This document shows, piece by piece, positions 1 through 8,090 of a stretch of DNA of 64,000 nucleotides. Position 1 is the stretch's first letter. Each line of letters starts with the position of its first letter. Made by a program: the position numbers and the translations under genes. The notes beneath the pieces are model-generated. The model did not search any database and was not told the DNA's origin. It worked only from the letters and a program-made list of their open reading frames with translations. The stretch is taken from IMG/VR virus record IMGVR_UViG_3300021185_001174, positions 56,811-120,810 of that record. One strand, 5' to 3'. This DNA is from a virus.

Positions 1-499
1 TGTTTTTCTGTACTGATTTCCACATCTTCTCAACTTCTGGCTCTTTTAACTGTCTTGGTCTATTCTTATTTCTTTGTTGTGCAGTCTCTAAATCTGTATT
101 AACAAATATCATGTGTACTGCATAACCTATATCTCTTAACTGGTCCACACTTGCTTTAATTTTGGCATAGTCTTTACCAGTACCATCTATTACAACACCT
201 AACCTACCTTTTAAAGCAATCTCTAATTGTTTGCCTGTAAGTTTCTTTGCCTTATCTCTAAGAGCCTGGCCCTGGGCAGAATATATATCATCTGGCTCCA
301 TAGTAAGTCCTGCTTTAGTAAGTGCATTTTCATAGTTTGTATCAGAGTTTATAAGTTTAAACCCTAAAGATAATAAAGAAGTCTTACCAACTATAAATGA
401 TTTACCTGAACCAGGCCCACCGGCAAGGAATACTGCCTTAAATATAGATGGGTCATTTACACCTTCATCAATTTTAAAATGTTCTTTAAACCTTATCAT
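1..499 (-). CDS. P-loop kinase / zeta-toxin-like ATPase (partial, 3' end beyond window)
   Basis: About 166 codons are present and the C-terminus runs off the left edge. Residues 26-34 (AGGPGSGKS) are a Walker A loop. VVIDGTG at 102-108 looks like the second acidic motif and QRNKNRPRQ near 141-149 a basic lid, the layout of small P-loop kinases and zeta-toxin-like proteins. The substrate cannot be read from the sequence; polynucleotide, nucleotide and UDP-sugar kinases share this fold. The start gives MIRFKEHFKIDE, close to the N-terminus of the 486-aa protein (MIRFKNSFMTEE) and resembling a T4 capsid-targeting leader. ATG overlaps the stop of the upstream gene (ATGA). It is the last gene of a block led by a late promoter at 6256. 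Confidence 0.7.
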   Translation of the reverse strand, partial: MIRFKEHFKIDEGVNDPSIFKAVFLAGGPGSGKSFIVGKTSLLSLGFKLINSDTNYENALTKAGLTMEPDDIYSAQGQALRDKAKKLTGKQLEIALKGRLGVVIDGTGKDYAKIKASVDQLRDIGYAVHMIFVNTDLETAQQRNKNRPRQLKEPEVEKMWKSVQKN

Positions 500-849
500 T
501 TCTTTAAATCGTACCTAAATGATTTATTTTTATCCTGGCCACTCTTAGTAATACCATACCCAGCAATCTTAGCTAGTTGTTGAAGTACTGGCCAATTCTT
601 TTCGGATTTCTTACTTCTATTATTCTTCAGCATGTCATTTTCTATTTTATTAAATAAAGTTTTAATCATATCCAAGTCATGCATGACCAATGGTGCTTCT
701 TCTAAGTCTTCACTTCGAGCTCTTCTGAAGTCTTGTTTAGTAGGCGCACCTTTTGAACCTGCCTTCCTCATTGGTCGGCCTTCTTTTCTTTTATTATGGA
801 TATTGGCCCAGAGACCATTTCCTTCCATGAAATCCTTAAAGTCGCTCAT
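496..849 (-). CDS. Conserved phage hypothetical protein, 117 aa
   Basis: A basic, lysine-rich protein beginning MSDFKDFMEGNGLWANIH. From memory this N-terminal pattern recurs in T4-like cyanophage hypothetical proteins, but no function is known to me. It has no signal peptide or membrane segment. DLEEAPL near residue 50 fits the (I/L)xE cleavage consensus of the prohead protease, as do sites in its neighbours. It overlaps both neighbours by 4 nt, so it is translated together with the kinase and the 447-aa protein. It is probably a virion or internal-head component by context. Confidence 0.7.
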   Translation of the reverse strand: MSDFKDFMEGNGLWANIHNKRKEGRPMRKAGSKGAPTKQDFRRARSEDLEEAPLVMHDLDMIKTLFNKIENDMLKNNRSKKSEKNWPVLQQLAKIAGYGITKSGQDKNKSFRYDLKK

Positions 850-2189
850 TTCTTTAATAGTCCCTTTGCTTTAATTCTATCATGGTATGTAAACTGATAG
901 TTCTTGCCATTCTTAGTATCTTTAACAATGTAAGTTGTTGGTGTCATCTTAGTAACTTTACCCATATACTTGGCACCATCAGCACGATAGTAATCTACTT
1001 CTGTACCAACTTTAATTGACTTCTTAGTTTCTGCGCCCATTCCGTGTTTTGCAAGAACTCTATAATTTTCTAGGAAGTTACTTACTATTTCTTTTCCCTT
1101 TGCTCTTGTTAGATAATGAGTATCTTCTTTCATATTTTCCTTTTCCCTTTCGTGTTTCTTTTTAAGAGTTTCTACTTCTTTGGCTTGTTTTAATGCAAGT
1201 TGTGCTTTCTCTTCTGGTCCAGGAGCTTCTTCCATGAATGACTTAATGTGCTTGATATCAATTTTCATCTTCTTAGATATCCATTGAGCTGACTTACCAG
1301 AATCAATATAACCTTGAAGTTCTTTTACTTTACCTTCTTCAACATTTTCAACATACCCTTTATCACCAGGCTTTTTATTATGATTAAAAACTTTCTTACC
1401 AAGTGGTGTAAGGTTACCCTTTTTATCATACATTTGGTTTACAAGTTTCTTTTCTGATGATGATAAACTTTGTTCTTTAATTCTGCCTTTGACTATATCT
1501 TCTAAGTCACGAGATAACCAATCAAAAAACTCATCGGGGTCATCACTTTTAATTTCATTGTTGTTCAATGCCCATTGAGTTAGGTCATCTTCCGCTTTCT
1601 TACCAGCAGAAGACATGAATGATAAATCACCAGTTTTGTATGCTTTTGTAAGTTCTCTTTTATGTTTTCTGAAGAGGTCTTTCATCTTTGCTTCTGATAT
1701 AACTTCTTCTTTAATCATCTTATCAACAGTCATGCCGCTTTTAAATTTACCACCTGACATTGCTTTAGGATACATTTTAGCAATTAAGTCATTATAACCT
1801 ACGAGTATGTTTAATATGTCAGATTGGATTTCTTTTGTTGAAATGCCTTTAATTACTTTCTTAACTGCACCGAGGTTGCCTTGAGCAAGTGCACGAGATA
1901 CTGCCTGATAGTCTTTCTGGTCTTGACCTGTTTCTTTCTTGGCAAGTCTTGCTACATTCTTAGTGGCTAGAGTTAGGTCTTGATTATAATCTTCATTAAC
2001 TGATTCATTAGCCTGTTTTAATGCATCTGCAACAATAGGGTCATCCGCAAGACCTCTTTTCATCGCCTCAATCTTTTTATAGGCTCCGGTCATGTTACCA
2101 CCCATATCGATTGCAATTTTAACTGCCGCCGCTACCAGAGAAGCTGGATATTTACTTCTATACTTCTCTCTTAATTGTTTAAATTTCAT
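846..2189 (-). CDS. Putative virion/internal-head protein, 447 aa, with C-terminal SH3-like segment
   Basis: A basic, mostly helical protein that I cannot name. The N-terminus (about 1-65) includes AVKIAIDMGGNMTGAYKKIE, a type of segment I recall from conserved marine T4-like phage proteins. A central part (70-170) is lysine-rich. VISEA near 164-168 and FMEEAP near 318-323 fit the (I/L/M)xE|A consensus of T4 prohead protease. The last 60 residues (VGTEVDYYRADGAKYMGKV onward) look like a small beta-barrel (SH3/KOW-like). It lies in the late block between the 117-aa protein (4-nt overlap) and the nucleotidyltransferase. Internal protease sites would allow processing into pieces; that is inference. 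Confidence 0.65.
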   Translation of the reverse strand: MKFKQLREKYRSKYPASLVAAAVKIAIDMGGNMTGAYKKIEAMKRGLADDPIVADALKQANESVNEDYNQDLTLATKNVARLAKKETGQDQKDYQAVSRALAQGNLGAVKKVIKGISTKEIQSDILNILVGYNDLIAKMYPKAMSGGKFKSGMTVDKMIKEEVISEAKMKDLFRKHKRELTKAYKTGDLSFMSSAGKKAEDDLTQWALNNNEIKSDDPDEFFDWLSRDLEDIVKGRIKEQSLSSSEKKLVNQMYDKKGNLTPLGKKVFNHNKKPGDKGYVENVEEGKVKELQGYIDSGKSAQWISKKMKIDIKHIKSFMEEAPGPEEKAQLALKQAKEVETLKKKHEREKENMKEDTHYLTRAKGKEIVSNFLENYRVLAKHGMGAETKKSIKVGTEVDYYRADGAKYMGKVTKMTPTTYIVKDTKNGKNYQFTYHDRIKAKGLLKK

Positions 2190-2203
2190 TTGTTAGTTTC
2201 CTC

Positions 2204-3466
2204 TTATTTTACTTTAGCGGCTAAGTCTTTATCTGCCTTACCCCATGTTCCTGATGATTTGGTTACAAAAGAATTGACTCTTGCTAACCCCCATTGTGTT
2301 GGATTAGTTCCTGGCCTATGGCCTGTTCTCCAAGCCGCAAATCCTCTATCAAATACTTTTCTTAATATGGCTAATGGCATACCTGACTTATCTGCTTTCT
2401 TTTTAAGAGCATCATCAGCCTTACCTTCATTAACTACATAATCTTCAAAACTTAAATGTTTGGCCATTTCTCCGTACATATCTTTATATTTCTTAGTATG
2501 TTTTGATGGCTTTGTTTTTGCTCTTGCATCTCCAGGAGCTGGTTTATATGCGGCTGGATTATTATCATCCTTTTCAGCACCCTTCTTAAAGTGGGCTTTT
2601 CTTTTGGCTGATGTTGACTTTGCAAGACCAGAGTAATAGTTAGTACCCTCAGCTTGTTCTACTTGTTCCAACCAGACTTTCTTATTACCCTTAGGGAAAG
2701 CTACTGTAAGATAATTCGCACCTTTAGTGATAATCTTACCCTTCTCTTGATTTTCTTTTAGTCTAACTGTATCACCAACATTAAACAAGTCACCTAAAAT
2801 AAACTGTTCTCTTGTTTCTGATACAGTCGGTAGTTCTATATGAGACCTAAAGCTTTTCTCTTCTTTAAGGCCCATCCCTTTTCTCACTGCATTAAATAAC
2901 TCAGCTGAACCAGTATAACCACTTGGAAGACCACTAGAAAATGTTTGTAAATCCCCTTCTGCGGCCGCTGCTCTCATTTTAGAGGCTGACATTCCTGTTA
3001 CACCTTCTGCATCTGGGTCTCTTTGCCCTGCAGAGAGTACTTTAATAGTTCCTTCAAATTGATAGAAGCCATGTCTTGCCTGAACACCATTATATTTGTT
3101 TAGTAAGATTTCAAATTCTTTTACTCTATCTGAACCTGCAACCATTGACATCTTAGTAAAACCTTGGTCATATAACTTAGTTGCGATTTCAATTATAGTA
3201 CGCACGTCGCCGTCTGCCATGATACTTCTGGCATGTCTAGGAAACATTTTTCTTAGGAACTTAATCTTGTCTTTAAATTTAAGAGGATTCTTTTTAGGGT
3301 CTTGGGATTGTGATGCGTATATTCTATATGCACCTCCACGTGATACCTTTTTAAGAGTTTCAAAAAGTTTTTCGTGGCCTGTAGTCGGCGGATTAAATCT
3401 ACCAAATACTACGGTTATTTCTTTTGATGCTTCGACTATATAGTCGCTAAAGTTTTTGACTTTCAT
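2204..3466 (-). CDS. NMNAT/cytidylyltransferase-fold nucleotidyltransferase with DUF5824-like C-terminus
   Basis: Residues 16-165 form a HIGH-type nucleotidyltransferase domain. GRFNPPTTGHEKL at 22-34 carries the (T/H)xGH ATP-binding motif, and GMSASKMR at 158-165 corresponds to the ISSTxxR motif of NMN adenylyltransferase and related enzymes. VAGSDR at 109-114 fits the intermediate nucleotide-contact loop. A small beta-rich segment (VGDTVRLKENQEKGKI) follows around residue 230. The C-terminus, with AAWRTGHRPGTNPTQWGLAR, resembles DUF5824 of cyanophage proteins. The first residues, MKVKNFSDYIVEA, resemble a capsid-targeting leader with an IVE|A cut site. The substrate is unknown; NMN, nicotinamide riboside and CTP-dependent reactions are all possible. 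Confidence 0.8.
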   Translation of the reverse strand: MKVKNFSDYIVEASKEITVVFGRFNPPTTGHEKLFETLKKVSRGGAYRIYASQSQDPKKNPLKFKDKIKFLRKMFPRHARSIMADGDVRTIIEIATKLYDQGFTKMSMVAGSDRVKEFEILLNKYNGVQARHGFYQFEGTIKVLSAGQRDPDAEGVTGMSASKMRAAAAEGDLQTFSSGLPSGYTGSAELFNAVRKGMGLKEEKSFRSHIELPTVSETREQFILGDLFNVGDTVRLKENQEKGKIITKGANYLTVAFPKGNKKVWLEQVEQAEGTNYYSGLAKSTSAKRKAHFKKGAEKDDNNPAAYKPAPGDARAKTKPSKHTKKYKDMYGEMAKHLSFEDYVVNEGKADDALKKKADKSGMPLAILRKVFDRGFAAWRTGHRPGTNPTQWGLARVNSFVTKSSGTWGKADKDLAAKVK

Positions 3467-3483
3467 TTATCCCTGGTTCCCAT

Positions 3484-4728
3484 TTAGTTAGGACTATCCC
3501 AACCTTTAATTATATCTTTACTGAAGTTGTTGTAGGAGAATTCTAACCTATCAACTAACTTAACAGCGCCACCTTCCATTCTATCTATAGCAACAAAACC
3601 TTCTTGGTTGGTTACCTTAAATCCGGATTTAGTCTTGACAAAGGTATTAATTTTATTAAGACTATTAAGTTTATTTATAAGAATTAATTTACTATTTACA
3701 ACAAAATTCTGTAAATCGAAGATTAATTTTAGGTTCTTTATATTACCTTTACTAAAGAATTTAAGTAATGCATCTCGTTTATCTACTTGAGTCTGTTTAC
3801 CTTTATCTGAACTTCTTTTATCAATCTCTTTTTGATACCTATTATTAATCCACATTACTAGTCCAGTGGCATGTTTCTTAGTATCTGTAATTCTTTGGCC
3901 TTCTCTCACCTTGGAATTATTATATACATTTAATAACATATTTAATTCCGAATTGGACTCTAACTCTTTTAATGTAGTAGATGCGATTTGTTTAAATACT
4001 TTACCAGCACCTGAAAGATTTTTATTTAGTTCTTCTGTTTCTGCTTTAGTAAGAGTTGCAGTACCAGAAAGGTCAGGTAATGTTGCATCTTGCATCCATA
4101 TATCTTTTGACTTCTTTAACTTAGGTACTATCTCTTTACCAAACTCTGCTCTCATTGTCTCAAACGTTGCTCCACTATACGTTGTATGCCAAACAATTCC
4201 AATCTTAGCTGCTCCAATCTCCTTAGCGAGAGCACTATCAGTAGGTACTGCGTAAGCGATAGTGTTAGGATGAAACACAATATGACTAACTCCATTAATC
4301 TTCTCCTTTTTAAGGTCTGACTTATCGAACATAAAGTCGCCCTGTATAACCCCTTTGATTCCTATATTCTGTAAAGTATCGAAAGCCATAATAAGTTTTT
4401 TACTTAAGTCGCCTGATGTATCTGCTTTAATATCTTCATGTGACTTATAGATTTTAGGATTCGCATTGAAGATACCTTTTTTAGCAACAAAGAATTCTCC
4501 TGTCTCTGGGTGTTCTCCAGCAAACACGGCGGGGGCTCCGTCCCATTTCACGGTAACATCCACTGGTGCTTTGGTGTTACCTGAAAGCATATCCCTTAGA
4601 CTTCTAAGCGCTAGGATTGCTTGGCGAGCCCCCTTGACCCCACCATCTATAATTAGGTCTTCAATGTGGGTCATATGAGTATTCTTTGTTGCTTCATGCA
4701 ATGGAGTATAGCTAGTTAATCGTTTCAT
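3484..4728 (-). CDS. Ligase-like nucleotidyltransferase (DUF6267-like), 414 aa
   Basis: I read this as a divergent covalent nucleotidyltransferase. K61-WDGAP in VTVKWDGAP matches motif I (KxDG) of DNA/RNA ligases and capping enzymes. VIQGDFMF (127-134) fits motif III, E376-GFVAID fits motif IV and AVK390LVD fits motif V. Motifs I, III, IV and V appear in the correct order. Only the last 25 residues follow motif V, so no OB-fold domain is present and the middle region is unusually long. It differs from the canonical DNA ligase at 6825-8090. The leader MKRLTSYTPLHEA resembles a capsid-targeting sequence. It overlaps the 486-aa gene by 4 nt. DUF6267 assignment is from memory; ligation activity is inference. 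Confidence 0.65.
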   Translation of the reverse strand: MKRLTSYTPLHEATKNTHMTHIEDLIIDGGVKGARQAILALRSLRDMLSGNTKAPVDVTVKWDGAPAVFAGEHPETGEFFVAKKGIFNANPKIYKSHEDIKADTSGDLSKKLIMAFDTLQNIGIKGVIQGDFMFDKSDLKKEKINGVSHIVFHPNTIAYAVPTDSALAKEIGAAKIGIVWHTTYSGATFETMRAEFGKEIVPKLKKSKDIWMQDATLPDLSGTATLTKAETEELNKNLSGAGKVFKQIASTTLKELESNSELNMLLNVYNNSKVREGQRITDTKKHATGLVMWINNRYQKEIDKRSSDKGKQTQVDKRDALLKFFSKGNIKNLKLIFDLQNFVVNSKLILINKLNSLNKINTFVKTKSGFKVTNQEGFVAIDRMEGGAVKLVDRLEFSYNNFSKDIIKGWDSPN

Positions 4729-6185
4729 TTATATAACCTCTTAAAGTCTTCCGTCATCATTGCATTAAAATTAGGTGCACTTGAAAAGTTGCCTTTATAT
4801 CTTAATATAATATTACATACTGCAACTGGGCCAATGAATAAAGTAAACTTTAAATTGGCGGCTCCAGAGCCTGGGTCAAATGCTTGTTTTGCACCTGGAG
4901 TATATTTCATTAATGGTTTGCCTTGAGAAAATAAATCATCTAGTTTACTTGATACTGAATCAATGTCTTTATACTCTCCGCCTTCTACTACAACACCTTT
5001 CTTAGGGCCGTAATCTCCAACGCCTGTAACTAGTGCAAAATCGAAATTAACTTTTTGTAATTCTTTTAAGTCGGACTTAAATATTAATTGAACTAGAATA
5101 TTTGAGAATAAGTCTGACTTGGATAATATTGTTTCACCCATCATTTTAAATAATGTTCTTTTACCTTTTAATACTCTATTAATAAGGTCATTGGGAATTC
5201 TATTAACATACTTTTTCCAGTTCTTAGTATTTACTGGATTCTTGTTAAGGTCATCAAATAAGTCATCAGACATCATATCAGGATATCTTTTTCTTAGTCT
5301 CTGAGCCAGTTTAATTACATGCACATAAAATCTACCTGCATCTAATTCTACATCTTCTTTTAATTTTTTAAGTTTCGGTTCATTAAGTAGCTTTGTAAAT
5401 GATTTATTAATAAGGGTTGGGTCTTCTTCTGTAACCCTTTTCTTTTTCTTTAAAGATACTCCTAGAAATTTATTACCTTTCTTAATAATAAAGTCAGATG
5501 AATTAAAATCTTGCATTCCATATTTTGACATTTGGAATTGTTTTACATCTTTATCCCATGACTGACCAGTAAGATAAACCATATCAGCATTACCATATCC
5601 TGCGTCAATAATAACATTAGCGGCCGATACTGCCTTACATAAATTTGGATAATCTCCTTCAAGAGAATCCACTTGACTCTGTTTATAACCTTTAACTTTC
5701 TTTAATTGAGCTCTTACCAATTGAATCATTGCATCCATTTCATCAGAATTAGTAATTTTATGTTTTGATGGGAAGAGACATAATGCAGCAGTCATAAGCT
5801 CATGAGGGTCATCACCTAAAGAACTACGGCCACCCATTGGTCTAGCATTTACATAGATTGCTTTATCCATATCTTTATGTTTAAAGTAATAATCTTTTTC
5901 TGCTCTGGCACCTGATATCTTAATAAGTTCTAAATTTGGTTCTTTTTCAATAATTTCTCTAGCGAGTGTAGAGAATGTTCTTCTGTTCTTATCTGGCATT
6001 AATTGAGAAATACCAATCTTCTTTGAATTTGATTTACCAGACCTGAGGTCTAATTCAACTTCAGTATCTACAGATGAAATTGCATCATCTATGGCCTGTA
6101 CCAACTTTACTGCATTCAGATTATCGTCAGTAGTTGAAAGAGTATCGAGTTCCTCTGTCATAAAACTGTTTTTAAATCTTATCAT
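4725..6185 (-). CDS. Putative PD-(D/E)XK-like nuclease-fold protein, 486 aa
   Basis: An uncharacterised protein of a type seen in marine T4-like phages. DDPHELMTAALCLF (125-138), then SSDFIIKKGNKFLGVSLKKKK (229-249) give an E129 / D231 / S244-x-K246 pattern. This is compatible with the PD-(D/E)XK nuclease core in which Ser replaces Glu, so the nuclease idea is an inference. The first residues MIRFKNSFMTEE resemble the kinase leader and T4 capsid-targeting leaders. It is the first gene of the late block and is preceded by TATAAATA at 6256-6263 and an early-type promoter at 6214-6242. It overlaps the ligase-like gene by 4 nt. Confidence 0.55.
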   Translation of the reverse strand: MIRFKNSFMTEELDTLSTTDDNLNAVKLVQAIDDAISSVDTEVELDLRSGKSNSKKIGISQLMPDKNRRTFSTLAREIIEKEPNLELIKISGARAEKDYYFKHKDMDKAIYVNARPMGGRSSLGDDPHELMTAALCLFPSKHKITNSDEMDAMIQLVRAQLKKVKGYKQSQVDSLEGDYPNLCKAVSAANVIIDAGYGNADMVYLTGQSWDKDVKQFQMSKYGMQDFNSSDFIIKKGNKFLGVSLKKKKRVTEEDPTLINKSFTKLLNEPKLKKLKEDVELDAGRFYVHVIKLAQRLRKRYPDMMSDDLFDDLNKNPVNTKNWKKYVNRIPNDLINRVLKGKRTLFKMMGETILSKSDLFSNILVQLIFKSDLKELQKVNFDFALVTGVGDYGPKKGVVVEGGEYKDIDSVSSKLDDLFSQGKPLMKYTPGAKQAFDPGSGAANLKFTLFIGPVAVCNIILRYKGNFSSAPNFNAMMTEDFKRLYK

Positions 6186-6213
6186 ATTATCTCCGTTATT
6201 AGTTTATAAAGTT

Positions 6214-6242
6214 AGTATACTACAGAACCATTGGTTTGTAAA
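6214..6242 (-). promoter_or_regulatory. Early-type (sigma70-like) promoter upstream of the 486-aa gene
   Basis: Read on the minus strand, TTTACA (6237-6242) and TATACT (6214-6219) are separated by 17 nt, with GTAG before the -10 as at the other early sites. Together with the late box at 6256 it suggests expression at two times. Confidence 0.65.
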
Positions 6243-6255
6243 GTTTTATTATAAC

Positions 6256-6263
6256 TATTTATA
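6256..6263 (-). promoter_or_regulatory. T4-type late promoter box TATAAATA
   Basis: An exact match on the minus strand to the T4 late consensus, 71 nt before the ATG at 6185. gp55 is encoded in the window, so late transcription by this route is expected. Confidence 0.65.
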
Positions 6264-6275
6264 ATATTTGGAGAC

Positions 6276-6443
6276 CTAGTTATTAGAGCTTCCTGTTGAA
6301 ATATTACCCTCATCGTCCACTTTAATTACTTTTATTTTAAGAAGTTCCTTTAAAGTGCCCTCACATCCATTCTTTACCCCTAGGTTATAAGATGTATAAC
6401 TACATCCCATAAGGCAAAGCATGATTATAATATATTCTAGCAT
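6276..6443 (-). CDS. Small lipoprotein, 55 aa
   Basis: The N-terminus MLEYIIIMLCLMGCSY is a short hydrophobic signal ending in a lipobox-like LMGC, so Cys14 would be lipidated after signal peptidase II cleavage. The mature part is about 42 residues and charged near the end. The start codon lies inside the last codons of the 54-aa gene (7-nt overlap), so the two are probably translationally coupled. It could be a spanin-like or envelope protein, but nothing in the sequence decides this. Confidence 0.55.
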   Translation of the reverse strand: MLEYIIIMLCLMGCSYTSYNLGVKNGCEGTLKELLKIKVIKVDDEGNISTGSSNN

Positions 6444-6601
6444 TCTACAGCCTCTATTGTTGAGTGATAACCTTTATATTTCATATCTTTTTGAAAAAGT
6501 TTAGCTTCTCTTTCATCTGCAAAAATATATTCTGCAACTACTTTGCCCCCGCCCTTTTCTTGGGCGAGAACTTTCCAACTTGTAATCTTGATTGATTCCA
6601 T
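6437..6601 (-). CDS. Hypothetical small protein, 54 aa
   Basis: It begins MESIKITSWKVLAQEKGGGK and continues with AEYIFADEREAKLFQKD, which reads as a small alpha/beta protein without a membrane segment. The start shares one base with the stop of the 75-aa gene (TAATG), supporting it as a real member of the ligase operon. Function is unknown to me. Confidence 0.6.
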   Translation of the reverse strand: MESIKITSWKVLAQEKGGGKVVAEYIFADEREAKLFQKDMKYKGYHSTIEAVEC

Positions 6602-6828
6602 TACACTAGTTCCAAGAAATCATCAAACATGCCTGGGTTATCAGCAACAACTCTTTTAATGTTTTTCTTAATAGTAGCAACATCATCAGTGAAACCTGCC
6701 TGTTCTGCAGTTTCAATTCTTGTCTTTACTGTATCATAATCAAACTTGAAAGGGTCATCATAGATTGTTGGTCTCCATTGGATAGTAGAGTCCTTTTCAA
6801 TTCCTTTATATTTTAATTTACTTTTCAT
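6601..6828 (-). CDS. Hypothetical protein, 75 aa
   Basis: A small, acidic, soluble protein (MKSKLKYKGIEKDSTIQWRP at the start, DNPGMFDDFLELV at the end). It overlaps the DNA ligase stop by 4 nt (ATGA) and is followed by a TAATG junction, so it belongs to the ligase operon. No motif points to a function. Confidence 0.65.
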   Translation of the reverse strand: MKSKLKYKGIEKDSTIQWRPTIYDDPFKFDYDTVKTRIETAEQAGFTDDVATIKKNIKRVVADNPGMFDDFLELV

Positions 6829-8090
6829 AGTTTTTCTCCTGGGGCAAATCCCCTAAATGTTTTAAATCTTGGGAATCTTAATGAATAAGTCCCATCTTGG
6901 TTTTGTGAAATAGAGTCGGCTCTAATTTCCACCAACTGGCCTAATACAGCATCTTGGTCTTTCCAAATACTATCTCTAATCTTATCAGTTAAGCCACCAC
7001 CGACATTGACTTTAATATCAACATCTTCATCGTGTCCTGCACAAACTAGAGCACCTGTTGTTCCTTCGAACTTACCCTGACCTTCTTCAATACTTTCTAC
7101 TGTCAGAGTTACTTCTATAAATGGCTTGATTTTAAACCAAGCATTACTTCTTTTACATTCATATAAACCGTCTATTGGTTTAACCATAATTCCTTCATAG
7201 CCATTTTCTATGGCTTCTTTATTAATTTGCATGAATACATCATGGTCTTGTTCCAAATTAATAATCTCATAATCTACTGCTTTAATACAATCATCAAGAC
7301 CAAAAAGTACTTCATCCATATTAATCTTTCTATCATAACAGCCGTCTACTGAAACACCTGCATTGAATTCATCTATAGTAATCATATCAAAGAGAGCGAG
7401 ATAGGCATCATCTGTCTGTGCACCTTCTTTCCTATGTACTTGTTTCATTAGACTTGTAAAGTTATGACTCATAATCTCGCCATCGAATACCATTCCTTCG
7501 AACTGTGGCTGACTCAAGGCTTTTTCAATATGAGGGAAGTTAGAATAGACTTTACCATTCCTAGAATAGATAGTGGCCTTTCCCTTAAGTACTATGGTTA
7601 TGGCTCTTACACCATCATACTTGTACTCGATAAGGCAATCACCTTTCATGTGTTTATTGTTTTCACCATTCGTGGCCAACATGCAATGAAATCTTGGAAT
7701 CTCAAATCCAATTTTCTCACCTATCTTATTGATGGTCTTCTCTGATACGCCACATTTTAAATCTTTAAGGAGAATCCTACGATACCAGAAGTTCCACTCA
7801 TCCATGGTGGCTTTATCCATTGTTTCTTGTATCTCTTCTTTAGCCGCATTACCTGTCAGACATCTACATTGTAATGATAATGCTAGTTTCCAAAAATCAC
7901 TTGTCTCAAGCCCTGGACCATCCTTCTTAGAAATAGGTATCAATTTAACGCCGAATGTGTCAAAGGGATTGAGAGCAAGTTTTACTCCGTCTTGGAATTC
8001 TTTATTATCAATATATTGAGATACAACATCTTCTTTAAATAGCCTTGAGTTATCAGATTCAAGTTTTTCTATTATGTCCCAAGGTTTCAT
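6825..8090 (-). CDS. 30: ATP-dependent DNA ligase (T4 gp30-like)
   Basis: Seals nicks in DNA during phage replication and repair. Motif I is K157-YDGVR, with K157 the predicted AMP-accepting lysine. VFDGEI (201-206) is motif III, EGIMVK near 295 motif IV and WFKIKPF near 318 motif V, followed by a C-terminal OB-type domain. At 421 aa it is somewhat shorter than T4 gp30 (487 aa). The upstream 69-aa gene overlaps by 4 nt and the downstream 75-aa gene by 4 nt. The operon is probably read from the early promoter at 8471. Confidence 0.95.
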   Translation of the reverse strand: MKPWDIIEKLESDNSRLFKEDVVSQYIDNKEFQDGVKLALNPFDTFGVKLIPISKKDGPGLETSDFWKLALSLQCRCLTGNAAKEEIQETMDKATMDEWNFWYRRILLKDLKCGVSEKTINKIGEKIGFEIPRFHCMLATNGENNKHMKGDCLIEYKYDGVRAITIVLKGKATIYSRNGKVYSNFPHIEKALSQPQFEGMVFDGEIMSHNFTSLMKQVHRKEGAQTDDAYLALFDMITIDEFNAGVSVDGCYDRKINMDEVLFGLDDCIKAVDYEIINLEQDHDVFMQINKEAIENGYEGIMVKPIDGLYECKRSNAWFKIKPFIEVTLTVESIEEGQGKFEGTTGALVCAGHDEDVDIKVNVGGGLTDKIRDSIWKDQDAVLGQLVEIRADSISQNQDGTYSLRFPRFKTFRGFAPGEKL

